Source of the DNA: CAVWUA01 sp963758025
Lineage (GTDB): Bacteria; Planctomycetota; Planctomycetia; Isosphaerales; Isosphaeraceae
Assembly: GCA_963758025.1 (NCBI GenBank)
Contig: CAVWUA010000032.1
Location: 1-64,000, forward strand
Reading direction: 5' to 3'
Length of the DNA: 64,000 bases
Shown: positions 12,173-21,800 of the stretch, piece after piece
How the letters are laid out: each line of letters begins with the position of its first letter
Numbering within the stretch: the stretch's first letter is position 1
Notes under the pieces: model-generated
Databases searched by the model: none
The model's input: the letters and a program-made list of their open reading frames with translations, nothing else
Told to the model about the DNA's origin: nothing
Translations under genes and position numbers: made by a program

Positions 12173-12982
12173 TCAGGGGCGATCCTCTGGGGGCGGGAAC
12201 TGGGCCTCGCGCAGTTCGAACAGGGTGCGTGCCTCTTCGCCAACGAGGAAGAGTTTCTGGCCGACCCCGCGCACGATTCCCTCAGCCTCCTCGGTCCATT
12301 CGGTCGAGCGTCCCAGGCGGACCGCGGTATCGGGGTGCGTGTACGTGCCGGGGTAGAGGTTGGGCAGGAAGACCTCGCCGAGCTGACCGTCGAACGAGGC
12401 GAGCTTCGCGGGTGCCCAGAGCAGGTCGCGCAGGGTCGTCGGCGGCGGAATCTCCACGAACTGAATCTGTTCCCAGGGGACCCAGCAATAGCCGGCCGGC
12501 GCGAAGACTTCCAGCACGGGGGCGAGGATGTCGTCGGCGTCCCGGAGATCATCGAACGCGATACCGTTGCTGGTTCCCGGTCGCGCGGGGCGGGCGGCCT
12601 CGGCGCGGACGAGCAGTGCCCTGGCCTCGTCGGCCCGACCGCGACGGGCCAGCTCCAGGGCCTCCAAACTCATCAAGGCGGCCTCGGTCGGTGCCAGCAT
12701 GAACCGGGGCCGCAGCCCTTCGGCGAACAGCCTGGCCCGATTCTTCTCGGCGTCGAGGAGGTTCCGGTACACCTGGACCCCGACCATCGCCATCGGGTCG
12801 CCGTCGATCTGGCCGATGGCGTCGAGCTGTCGGCCCGCGCGGTCGTAATCGCCCGAGAAGCAGAGCAGCTCGAACAGGAACGTGCGGCATTCCCGGTCGT
12901 TCGGCTGCTTGCGCAGCTCGGCCCCGAGCTGGGCGATCGCCTCGTCCAGCTTCCCCTCGTCCAGCATCTGTTTCGCGACCAT
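12173..12982 (-). CDS. tagJ: T6SS accessory protein TagJ/ImpE
   Basis: About 269 residues. The N-terminal TPR-like region (KQMLDEGKLDEAIAQL, FELLCFSGDYDRAGRQLDAI, VYRNLLDAEKNRARLF) and the ImpE C-terminal domain (FDDLRDADDILAPVLEVFA, YCWVPWEQI, PPTTLRDLLWAPA, FLPNLYPGTYTHPDTAVRLGR) are both clear. In proteobacterial systems TagJ binds the N-terminus of TssB and aids sheath handling by ClpV. ATG at 12982 is preferred because GGAGGG lies just upstream; an in-frame ATG at 13000 would add six residues. First gene of the tagJ-tssA pair; its promoter must lie in 12983-13366, divergent from the FHA gene. Confidence 0.9.
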   Translation of the reverse strand: MVAKQMLDEGKLDEAIAQLGAELRKQPNDRECRTFLFELLCFSGDYDRAGRQLDAIGQIDGDPMAMVGVQVYRNLLDAEKNRARLFAEGLRPRFMLAPTEAALMSLEALELARRGRADEARALLVRAEAARPARPGTSNGIAFDDLRDADDILAPVLEVFAPAGYCWVPWEQIQFVEIPPPTTLRDLLWAPAKLASFDGQLGEVFLPNLYPGTYTHPDTAVRLGRSTEWTEEAEGIVRGVGQKLFLVGEEARTLFELREAQFPPPEDRP

Positions 12983-13000
12983 CGGCTCGCCCTCCGGCAT

Positions 13001-13366
13001 GGCCCGATCGATCGTCCTTTCCGTCACACTTGCTATTATTGCGCATGCGCATGAGGAATCCCAAAGGAAATTCCAACCGATGATTCCAGGTGAGAGAGAG
13101 AAGGCCGCGTGTGGATTCCCCGACGGAACCACGGAAGCCTTTTGACCGATCCATCCCTCAGATTTATGATGTCTTCAGGGGATGCCCATCCGGTCTTTCT
13201 CAATTCCGGCGTTCCCGGCCTCGGGTCGGATGTCGAGCGAGGGAAACGAGCGGGCGGGGACCGATTCCCCGGCGATTCCCTGACCCGGCGCGGTGCGTCG
13301 GGTCGGCGTGATGTTGTATTGTCGTCTCGATTCCGAGGGCGACGTGCGTGCGAAGGGAGTTTGGTC
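13001..13366. other. Divergent intergenic region between tagJ and the FHA gene
   Basis: No gene is supported here. Reading the minus strand, a weak promoter-like pair can be seen: TTGGGA (complement of 13059-13064) and AATAAT (complement of 13035-13040) with an 18-base spacer, which would serve tagJ-tssA. A perfect 10-base palindrome gcgcatgcgc lies in the spacer at 13041-13050 and could be an operator. No clear promoter was found for the plus-strand FHA gene. All regulatory readings are low confidence. Confidence 0.3.
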
Positions 13367-14752
13367 ATGGAACAGGTCTGTCCCAACTGCAACGCGCCGG
13401 TGGACGAGGAGAGCCAGCGTTGCGGAAATTGCGGGGAGGTGCTGGACCCGTTCCTGACGATCCAGCCGCCGAAGTTCCAGAACCCGCCCGCGGCTCCGGC
13501 CCCCGCGTCGGAGCGGCCCGCCGCGCGTTCCAAGTCCGAACGCCCCGCGCTCCGGGAGCCGCCCGAGACCCGATCCGACGACGCGAGGGAGCCGGCCCCC
13601 GCCCCGGCGCCTCGGCCGAAGCGCAAGCCGCGACCGACCGCGCCGCCGCCCGCGCGTCCGGCTCCCGCCCCCGCGCCGCCGCCTCCGCAGCCGCAATATC
13701 AGCAGCAGCAGCCGAATCCCAGCCCTTACGCGCCGGCGGGTTACGCGGCGCCACCCTCACCGCCGCCGTACGGCCCGCCGCCGCAAGGCGCGGGACCGGG
13801 ATGGATTCGCAGCAAGCTCATCAAGATGCTCGGCGGCAGCGCGGATTCCTCGCCGGCACCGCCGCCCTATCCCTACGGCCCACCGCCGGGTGCTCCGGCC
13901 GCGCCCCAGGCGTCGTGGGGGCCGCAACCCGGAGCATCGGGAGTCCAGCCACCGAGTTCCCAGGCACCGGTTCCGCCGCCGGTCCCCGAGCCGGTCACGC
14001 CGATTCCGACCGCCGACGGGGATGACGACGGCCTGACCCGGGTGATGGGAGGCGCGGACCTCAAGCGCCTGAAGGTCCCGTCGCAGATCATCTCGCTCCA
14101 GATCCTCGACAAGAACAATCAGTGGCATCACTGGGCGACGGTCGGTGCTGGGGGGTTGAAGGTCGGCCGCGCGGAAAAGACGGCCCAGTTCCCCGAGCTG
14201 AACAGCATGGCGACGCGCCACATGCGGGTCAGTTGCGACGGTTCCCGGGTGAAGGTGGAGGACATGGGCTCGCTCAACGGGATTTACCTCAAGCTGACGC
14301 AGCCGGTCGAGCTGGAGGACGGCGCGCGGTTCCGGGTTGGGGGCCAGGTCATCGCGTTCCACAAGGCGGAACCGCCCGAACCGGCGACCCCCCTGGTTGG
14401 CGAGAACGGCGAGGAATTCTGGGCACGCGAGGTCACCCCCCTGGCCTATCTGGACGTCATCCGGCCCGATGGAACCCCCGGCCTTCGTATCCCGATCACC
14501 CGCAGAGACCAGACCATTCTCGGCCGCGAGGCCCGCCCCGGCCGGCCCGTCGATCTCTCCTTCCCCGATGATGAGGTCGTCAGCGGGAATCACGCCCAGA
14601 TTCGCCACGAGGACGGCCATTTCTTTCTGGAGGATCTGAAAAGCCGCAACGGCACCTTTCTGCTGATCCAGGGGGAACATTATGTCCCACTCGGCCAGGA
14701 ACTCTTGCTCGGCCGGGTCTTGCTCCGTGTCGTGGATCAGGCCGTGAGTTGA
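13367..14752 (+). CDS. Zinc-ribbon, proline-rich, double-FHA protein (T6SS-linked)
   Basis: 461 residues. The N-terminus is a four-cysteine zinc ribbon (CPNCNAPVDEESQRCGNCGE). A very proline-rich, low-complexity linker (~40-225) follows, including a short basic amphipathic piece (WIRSKLIKMLGG). Two FHA domains end the protein: the first (~245-345) with GRAEKTAQFPELN, MATRHMRVS and GSLNGIYL; the second (~370-460) with ILGREARPG, VVSGNHAQIRHED and LKSRNGTFL. FHA domains bind phosphothreonine; T6SS loci often encode an FHA protein (Fha1/TagH) in a threonine-phosphorylation circuit. The zinc ribbon and second FHA differ from that arrangement. No kinase or PppA-type phosphatase is visible in the window. 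Start supported by GAAGGGAG upstream and the ribbon beginning at residue 5. Confidence 0.82.
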   Translation: MEQVCPNCNAPVDEESQRCGNCGEVLDPFLTIQPPKFQNPPAAPAPASERPAARSKSERPALREPPETRSDDAREPAPAPAPRPKRKPRPTAPPPARPAPAPAPPPPQPQYQQQQPNPSPYAPAGYAAPPSPPPYGPPPQGAGPGWIRSKLIKMLGGSADSSPAPPPYPYGPPPGAPAAPQASWGPQPGASGVQPPSSQAPVPPPVPEPVTPIPTADGDDDGLTRVMGGADLKRLKVPSQIISLQILDKNNQWHHWATVGAGGLKVGRAEKTAQFPELNSMATRHMRVSCDGSRVKVEDMGSLNGIYLKLTQPVELEDGARFRVGGQVIAFHKAEPPEPATPLVGENGEEFWAREVTPLAYLDVIRPDGTPGLRIPITRRDQTILGREARPGRPVDLSFPDDEVVSGNHAQIRHEDGHFFLEDLKSRNGTFLLIQGEHYVPLGQELLLGRVLLRVVDQAVS

Positions 14753-14855
14753 AACGGGGGAAGGTTGTGGGGAGCCGGAGGGGGGTTCTGGAAACTCCAC
14801 CGAACCGCGCACGCCCACCAATCCTCTCCTCGAAGAACGAGCGCCGCCGCGAGAC

Positions 14856-16313
14856 TCAAAAGATTCGCACGCGGAGGAGCGTCACCACCCAGACGATAAC
14901 CAGGATCACCAGACCCAGCCATCCCAGCGGGGTGAGACGCGCGATGTAGAGCCAAATCAAGAGCGAGAGAAGACCGCCGACAAGTCCCACGGTAAGGGCG
15001 ATTCGCGCGTAACGGCGATCCGCACGACGGGCGTCCTCGGCCCAGTCGCTCATGATGTGATCGGAGACAATCCGGCTCCGCGCGCCGCGGAGCAAACCGG
15101 CGGAGAAGCCGTGTTCCCGCCGGTCAGGCCCGGTGGCCATGAAGTAGCAGCCCCGGAACTGCACCGGCTCGCTTTCCCGATGCGTGGAGAACGCCGATTC
15201 GAGGATCGCCTTCAGACGCTTGCGGTAGCGGCGAATCTCTCCGTCGAGCGTGACCAGCGCCGCGTTTCCCGACTGGTTGGTGATGTCGCCCGAGAGCAGG
15301 TTCAAGATCCAGCTATGGAACCAACTGGAAATCCAGACCAGGCCGCGCTGGACGAGATCGCCGCTGAACGGGTGGGAGGAGGGCACGGCGAACCCCACCC
15401 GCTGATCGAGCATCCGAGGGGCGACCTGGTCCGAGAGCCGCCGCATGAATTCGAGGAAGCCCGGCACGGCTTCCATCCCGGTGAACAGGGCGAATACCGG
15501 CAGCCGGATTCCCAGCGCGCGCTGAAGGGCCTGCAGATCGTCGCGGATCGCCGACGCCATGCGGACCGACTCCGGCAGGGCCGCCCAGCCGATCGGGAAG
15601 AGCACGGCGATCCCCCGCACGTTGGGGCAATCCGGCGCACACGCCAGGAGCTTCCGTCCGAGATGCTCCAGCAAGGCGCTCGCCCCCTCCGCCTGCGTGC
15701 CGAAGGCGGACGCTCCCGCGCAGCTCAGAAACACGGCGTCGGAGGTCGCATACGCATGGAACGGCGCGGGCCGCTCCGGAAGCTGGGCGAAAATCTGCAC
15801 GCCGGTGGACTGTACGAGCGCATCGGCCCACTCCTCGCTCGGCGCCAGCAAGAGGTACACCCGCTGCGTTCCGAGATCGATCCGCGCCTGTTCGAGTTGG
15901 ACCCGGATCTCCTCCCAGGCCGCGTCCAACTCCGCCGTCGCGGGCCGCTTCGCGTGCTCGTTCTCGAAATTCTCGACGGTGGGAACCGCCTGCCGACGTG
16001 TCCGCAAGAACCCGACGAGCGAGAGCGTGGAACCGAGCGCGCCGAGCAAGAACACGAGCGCCCACGCCCAGTATCCCAGGCGGAACATCTTCGGCAGCGT
16101 GGCGATCGGCAAGGACTCCACCGGAACCTTCCGGGGCAGGACGATCAGGAAGACCGCCACGAGAACCAGGACCCCCAGGCCCGCCAGCCACCAGCGCAGG
16201 CGGACGATCCGACCCCAGAGCTTCGGGAGCACGAAGAAGCCCCCGACCAGCATCAGAACGGCCGCGACCAGGCCCGCCACCCATTGCCAGAACTGCGACG
16301 TGATTCCACTCAT
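14856..16313 (-). CDS. Short TssM-like (IcmF-related) membrane protein lacking P-loop and periplasmic domain
   Basis: 485 residues. Three N-terminal membrane segments (~10-29, 41-60, 82-103) precede a cytoplasmic domain whose order matches the TssM NTPase region: QRVYLLLAPSEEW (Walker A position, no GxxxxGKT), SDAVFLSCAGASAFG (Walker B/DTAG position), VRGIAVLFPI, IRDDLQALQRALGIRLPVFALFTGMEAVPGFLEFM, and a following NLLSGD region. It ends in two membrane segments (~438-457, 463-482) and stops; typical TssM continues for another 600-700 periplasmic residues. The identification rests on motif order, three membrane segments and position 30 bases downstream of tssL. It is intact, with no frame break. 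Inferred role: anchors the TssL/TssK side of the membrane complex without a long periplasmic arm. Confidence 0.72.
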   Translation of the reverse strand: MSGITSQFWQWVAGLVAAVLMLVGGFFVLPKLWGRIVRLRWWLAGLGVLVLVAVFLIVLPRKVPVESLPIATLPKMFRLGYWAWALVFLLGALGSTLSLVGFLRTRRQAVPTVENFENEHAKRPATAELDAAWEEIRVQLEQARIDLGTQRVYLLLAPSEEWADALVQSTGVQIFAQLPERPAPFHAYATSDAVFLSCAGASAFGTQAEGASALLEHLGRKLLACAPDCPNVRGIAVLFPIGWAALPESVRMASAIRDDLQALQRALGIRLPVFALFTGMEAVPGFLEFMRRLSDQVAPRMLDQRVGFAVPSSHPFSGDLVQRGLVWISSWFHSWILNLLSGDITNQSGNAALVTLDGEIRRYRKRLKAILESAFSTHRESEPVQFRGCYFMATGPDRREHGFSAGLLRGARSRIVSDHIMSDWAEDARRADRRYARIALTVGLVGGLLSLLIWLYIARLTPLGWLGLVILVIVWVVTLLRVRIF

Positions 16314-16343
16314 GTGCGTCGTTTTCCGTGACGTCCGACCGGA

Positions 16344-16979
16344 CTACCGCGCCAGGGTGACAGCCAGGAGGAAACAGGCCAGCGTGACCAGCACCGAGGC
16401 CGACGCCAGCACGCTGACCGACAGCAGGATTGAGGTACCAGGCAACGGCTCCAGCGCGTCGCGTTCGGCGTCGCGCGGATCGTCCGGCAGGAACTTCTCG
16501 GGAGGGCTGCTCCCGGCCGCGATCCGCGCGAAGGTCGCCTCCGACCATCGGCGCAGCTCCGGACGGCTAAAGGCATACTTGCCCTGAAACCCCAGGGCCA
16601 CGCAGAGATAGAAGACCTCCAGAGGGTCCGAACCAGCCAGCCGCTCCGCCTCCTCGGACTTGTCGTAGAACTTCTCGCCGCCAAGGCGCTCGTGGTAAAA
16701 GTCCCACTCCAGGATATGATCCCGCCAGTCCGCCGCATGGTTCCAGGAGGAATTGATCAGAACCTCATCAATCCAGTACACAAGCGCGTGTTTCGCCAGA
16801 GCGAAATCGGCGGAGAGGTCGCGCGCGACGGCGGCCTGACGCTCGGCCTCGTCAAAGAGCACCCGTAGCTCCCCCTTGACCTCGTTCAGCTCCGGGTGCG
16901 ACCCTTCGTGCAACCCCTGCTGGAAGTCGATCGCGTATTGAAAGATGGGGCCGGTCAGGCGTGCGAAAGCATCGTTCAT
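16344..16979 (-). CDS. tssL: T6SS membrane protein TssL (DotU family)
   Basis: 211 residues. The DotU cytoplasmic domain is clear: FQQGLHEGSHPELNEVKGEL, FALAKHALVYWIDEVLINSSW, WDFYHERLGGEKFYDKSEEAERLAG, LEVFYLCVALGFQGKYAF. A single C-terminal membrane segment (~185-207) ends the protein; there is no OmpA/peptidoglycan-binding extension. TssL with TssM forms the inner-membrane part of the T6SS membrane complex and contacts TssK. Gene order tssK-tssL-tssM-like on the minus strand, with gaps of 24 and 30 bases, implies one transcript. Confidence 0.93.
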   Translation of the reverse strand: MNDAFARLTGPIFQYAIDFQQGLHEGSHPELNEVKGELRVLFDEAERQAAVARDLSADFALAKHALVYWIDEVLINSSWNHAADWRDHILEWDFYHERLGGEKFYDKSEEAERLAGSDPLEVFYLCVALGFQGKYAFSRPELRRWSEATFARIAAGSSPPEKFLPDDPRDAERDALEPLPGTSILLSVSVLASASVLVTLACFLLAVTLAR

Positions 16980-17003
16980 CGGGACCTTCTCATCAATAAC
17001 GGA

Positions 17004-18401
17004 TCAAATCACATACAGGGCGAACTGAAGATTCGTGGTTTTCTGCCCGCTGGGCAAAGCGACGGAGAGAATCCGCTGGCCCTCGAACGCGGCATGTGCG
17101 AGGTTCATGCGGATGCCCATCGTGTGCGTCTCGGATACGTCGCGCCAGAAGACCGGGTCACGCTCGATCTCGAAGTACACGATTCCCGCGCCGGCGGGCA
17201 AGGCCCGGGGCGGCCGGGGGACCGGCGTGAGCTTCAGCCCCTTGACCCGCTGGCGGAAGTAGTGCTCGACCTGCGCACCGCTGCCCATCTTCATGTCCAT
17301 CGAGTCGAGCAGGTTCTGGCATTGCTGGTCGTCCAGCTCGGTCTCCACGCCCAGGAACAGCTTGCGGGTGTTGGAGGTCCAGGCCGGTTCGATGCTGGCC
17401 TGAAGCCGCTCGCCAACCCGCTCGAAGTACCGCTTCTCGAACGCCGTCGGCGCGATCGTGTCGAGGCCGAGCTGGATCGCCTTGATGACCGTCTGGAAGC
17501 CGCCGCCGAGGTCCTCATGATCGTAACGGGGCAGGTTCGGCGGGCGCCGGGTCGCCGTGAAGATCGACAACTCGCCGACCAGGCGGCAAAGTTCCTGATA
17601 GATGGCCAGGGGGGGCAGCCCCCGCAGATACGCGACCGCCTCCAGGAGCGAGAACGCCCCGTTGAGCACCGAGAGCTTGAGCATCCGCTCGGCGTCGCCG
17701 GGAACCTGGCTATCAAACGAGATGTTCCGATCGATGAGCTGCGTGGCCAGTTGCTCGATCCGGGCGGAGATCTGGTGATGGAGCGACTGGACCGACCGCC
17801 AGAGCGGGGGCCATGCGTCGATCGCCAGCAGCGGCGGCACGTAGCCGTAATCAAGCTGCGGAACGGCACTTTCCTGGGTGGAGCGCTCGACCTTCGCCAG
17901 CGGGAGGACCTCGTATCCGGTATGGTCCTGGTTCGAGAGCAGGAGCCGGCAGCGGATGCGGCGCACCTCGATCGGCTGCTCGTCGGCGCCGGTGTTCTCA
18001 TCCTCGCACGAGATCGTCTCGATCCAGTAGCGCGGGCCGTCGGCCGTCGGGTGCGGCTCGACATTGGCCCGGCTCGGCTGGAGCGACGGCACGGCCAGGA
18101 AGATCGTCACCGTGCCGGAGGACCCGGCCAGGGCGGCCCGGAGGTCGATCGGGTCGGCCGTCGTATCACCGGGAATCGACAGCCGGGTTCCGTCCTTGAA
18201 CCGGGCCTCGCACGACCGCAGGGAGACCGTATAGTTGCCGATGGCGTCGCGGTCCAGGTCGATCGAGCGGAGGCCCCAACCGAACGGGTGGAACCAGTCC
18301 TCGGAGGTCTTCCAGGACTCGCGGGCATGGCGATCGGCCACCTGAAGGTGATGGGGCCGCAGGAACATGCCCTCATACCAGTGTACCGCCCGGCTTGGCA
18401 T
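17004..18401 (-). CDS. tssK: T6SS baseplate protein TssK
   Basis: 465 residues; TssK is usually about 445. It opens with the family signature HWYEGMFLRPHHLQ, followed by RHARESW and FGWGLRSIDLDRDAIGNY. Later features include the central GYVPPLLAIDAWPPL region, the helical YLRGLPPLAIYQELCRLVGELSIFT block and a C-terminal ReceptorBD-like domain ending in VALPSGQKTTNLQFALYVI. TssK links the baseplate (TssEFG) to the TssL/TssM membrane complex. The ATG at 18401 is taken because the conserved motif begins within seven residues; an in-frame ATG 24 codons upstream gives an unconserved tail. It is first in the minus-strand block and divergent from the pseudo-caspase gene. Confidence 0.95.
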   Translation of the reverse strand: MPSRAVHWYEGMFLRPHHLQVADRHARESWKTSEDWFHPFGWGLRSIDLDRDAIGNYTVSLRSCEARFKDGTRLSIPGDTTADPIDLRAALAGSSGTVTIFLAVPSLQPSRANVEPHPTADGPRYWIETISCEDENTGADEQPIEVRRIRCRLLLSNQDHTGYEVLPLAKVERSTQESAVPQLDYGYVPPLLAIDAWPPLWRSVQSLHHQISARIEQLATQLIDRNISFDSQVPGDAERMLKLSVLNGAFSLLEAVAYLRGLPPLAIYQELCRLVGELSIFTATRRPPNLPRYDHEDLGGGFQTVIKAIQLGLDTIAPTAFEKRYFERVGERLQASIEPAWTSNTRKLFLGVETELDDQQCQNLLDSMDMKMGSGAQVEHYFRQRVKGLKLTPVPRPPRALPAGAGIVYFEIERDPVFWRDVSETHTMGIRMNLAHAAFEGQRILSVALPSGQKTTNLQFALYVI

Positions 18402-18816
18402 ACCCGCCCGTCCTCCCTCGTCCCTCGTCGCGCGAGCCACGGACCGGCCGATCCCCGGAGATCGGCCCGACAATCTTCGTCACCCTAAGCATATCCGACC
18501 GGTCCAGAGGCCGAAAGGGTTCGATCTTGTGCCTTCAAAAAATGACACCGTCTGGGATCACAAATTTGTTTTTTCTCCGTAGGGATGAGATGAACGTGGG
18601 TGACTCTCATCCGAGATCCCATGCAGCAATGGACGCGAAAGAACTCGGTGGGAATAGAAAGTCCTAGGTTTCAAAACCCATTCGGTTGACTTATAGTCGC
18701 GTAGAGGCGTGGTCCGGGATCTCGGACACCCGCTCACCCGTTCCGGGAAAGGGAATCACGACGCCCCTTGCGTTGCGCCGTCGAACGTTGCCGCAATTCA
18801 CGTCGAGGGCTTTCCC
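18402..18816. other. Divergent intergenic region, tssK / pseudo-caspase gene
   Basis: About 415 bases with no supported gene. It must carry the promoters of both T6SS blocks. On the plus strand a TATAGT hexamer at 18691-18696 has a poor -35 match (TTTCAA, 18668-18673) at 17 bases; a TTGACT at 18685 lacks a -10 at proper spacing. I assign no promoter with confidence. The 9-mer cctaggttt at 18663 recurs upstream of the gene at 38306, probably by chance. Confidence 0.3.
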
Positions 18817-21800
18817 ATGTCGAACGCTTACACGCTCGCCGGACGCTCGGGAACGGCCGCGCCCGTCGCCGCGCCTCCCCTATCGAAGCCGGAGCGTGCG
18901 CGGCTGATCCTCACGGGGACGACGGGGATTTTCTGCCTGGTGTTGTTCCTCTGGCTGTTACTGACCCCCTGGCTCGGGTCGCCGTCGCGGAGTTCGTCGA
19001 TCCTGGCGGGCTCGCTGGGGATGCCCCCGTCCTCGGCGGCGGAGTTGGCGTTCCTTCCCGAGGATAGCCGGCTCCTCAGCGGCCAGCCTGGGGCCAACAC
19101 GACGTGGGACCGCCGGCAGCTCGACCAGGCGCTGGCGAAGGCCGCGAACCGTGACGGCCGCGAGCCGATCGTCGTCTCGCTCGTGGCCGTCGGGATCTCG
19201 ACGCCCGCCGATGCCGAGGGGACCCGCGCGTATCTCCTGCCCGCCGACGGACGCCCCGCGGATCGTGGCTCACTCGTCTCGGTGGAGGAGGTCCTCACCC
19301 GGCTCAAGCGGGCGAAGCGCCCGGCCTTGCTGATCCTGGACGTTGCCGAGACAGGCAGCAACCGGAACCTCGGCGTCTTCGGCAACGGGTTCGTCCAGCA
19401 ACTCGAACCCTTGCTGGAGAAGGACGGCAACATCGCCGTGCTCGTCGCGTGCGCTCCGGGGCAATTGAGCTGGTCGTCCGAGCGCGACCGACGCTCCGTC
19501 TTCGGTCACTACGTCGCCGAGGGACTGGCCGGCGGGGCGGACGACTGGGGGCGGGTCGGCGTGCAGAGCCTCTACCGCTATGTCCGGGAACGGGTGGCCG
19601 ACTGGGTGGAGCGGTACCGGGGGGGAGCGGTCCAGACGCCCGTCCTGCTCGGTAACGTGGATCTCGACTTCGACCTCCCCACGCTCCCGTTGCGGTCGAG
19701 CACGACCGCCGAAAAGGCGGACGCCTCACAGGGCTCTGCGCAAGGAGCTTGCCAGCCGCTGGGAGATGCGGGACCTCCTCGCTCTGACCGAACCGTACCA
19801 CCAGGCCCCGCTGCACTGGCGGCAGTACCAGGCGGCGCTCCTCCGCGCCGAACGGCTCTACCGAACCGGACGCCTGGAGGAAGCCACGCGGACGCTGGCG
19901 CTGGTGCGCGAGCGGCTGGAGCCGGAACTTTTCGCGCCGCATCGAGCGACGGTCCACCCCTGGTCGCTGGCAACGCTCCGCGCGCAGATTCTTCAGGACC
20001 AGTACGACGAGGCCATCCAGCGGGCAAAGGCGCTCCTGCGTTCCGGGAAATCCGCCGAGGCGAAGACCCTGCTGACCCAGGCCAGCGCCTCGTATTCCAC
20101 CCACCGGCTTTCCCTGGACCAGCCCATCCCTTCGACCCCGTCCGCGTCGGGAACCCTCGGGGAATGGGAAGGCTATCAGCACGCGATCGACGACGTGCTG
20201 CGCGGTCGTCCCGAGCCGCTGAAGCCGGCGGCGGTTCCCGCGGAGGCCCCCCCGAACGAGACACCGAAGGAGACAGACAGCCCGGACGGGACTGAGCCGC
20301 CGAAGGCCGAGGAGGCCCCCGCCAGCACACCCCCACCGGCTCCCGATTTGAAGACCGGCCCGTCCCCCGTCGAGGTGCTGGCCTTGAATAATCTGCCCGA
20401 CACGCCGAGGTTCCTGGAGGGCCAGGTCGCGCTCTGGTATGGCCGGTTCGCGGAGCAAGGAGGAGAGAGCGAGGGGCTGCGGGACGATCGCCAGGTCCGG
20501 CTCCGACGGGCCACCAAGATCCGCGAGAACGCGGAGCAAGCCATCGCGTTCGATGAGCGTATCGGGCGCTGGATACGACCGGCGATCGAGGAAGGGGACG
20601 AATTCCGCCGCCAGGCCCAGGACGTCCTCTTCGCCTCCGCCGCGGATCGGTTCCGGGAGGCTGACGCGCCCCTCAACAACGCCGAGAACCGCTACGATCA
20701 GGCACTCACGCTCGCCCGATCCTTGCACGAGGCGCTCGACCTGGTCCAGCGGCTTCAGGACGAGCTGCCCTACTACGGCGAATGGATGGCCGCGAGCGGG
20801 GACATCCGGGACGAGAACTTCGAGCAACTGCTGGACGGTGCGGGCAACCTCGCCCTGGAGATCAGCGAGCAGGACAAGCCGCCGGCCGATCTGCTCGGCT
20901 GGACCCGCCACCTCGACGACCAGACGACCGCTCTGCGACGCCGGCGCGACGCCCTGGCGCGCGAGTTCGACCAGGCCCTGCGCACGGCGACCGGCCGCGC
21001 CGGGACCGACTGCGCGCGTGCGACGCCCTCCTGCGCGTGCCGATGATCCCCGCCGCCGATCGCCTGGCCCTGCTGACGCGCGTCGGCTCGGAGGAGCTAT
21101 CCCCCCGCCTGCGCCGTGTCGAGGAATCGGGCGGGACCGTCCCGGAGGGGGAATTTGACCCGATCTTCTGGGATCAGGCGCTGGGGCTGGCCCGCCTGGA
21201 GCTCGGCTTGCTGCGGATCGCCGGCGCCGAGGTCAACGACCTCCGCGTCGCGTTCGAGCGGGCCTTGGCCTCCCGCGAGGGGGACCAGGCGCGGCGCTCG
21301 ACGACCTCGACACGTTCTCGGCCCGGGTCCGTTCGCTCCGCGACGCGCTGATCGCGCCGGGGACCGAGACGCTTCGAGGGGCCGACCGCTCGCTCGACGA
21401 TTTGCAACGCACGCTCGCCGCCGTCGATCGCGCCGCGAGAGTCTTGCCCCCGGCCGCCGTCGAGAGCCTGATCTGGGCCGGAGACCCGACCCGCGACCTG
21501 GCGGAACTGTACCGGCACGAGCAGTTGCTCTGGCAAGGGAACCGGCTCATGCGGGACTTCGCCACCGAGCACGCCGAGCGGCTCCTGGGAGACGCCCAGC
21601 GCCTGGATGAGCAGCAAGGACCTCGTCGCCGCCTTCGCCGAGGCGAGCGCCCAGGCCGACGCGGAGATCCTTATCGAGAACCAGTCGTCCGCCGGAGCCT
21701 CCGTGGGGCGACAAGGGGCCCTCACGCTCCAGGTCGAGAGCCGGGGGCCGATCCCCGCCGGACGGGCCGCCCTCTTGCTCGCGCATGACCCGTCACACGA

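Noticed and set aside
18685..18696. TTGACT next to TATAGT as a promoter
   Set aside because: The two hexamers are adjacent with no spacer, so they cannot form a -35/-10 pair together.
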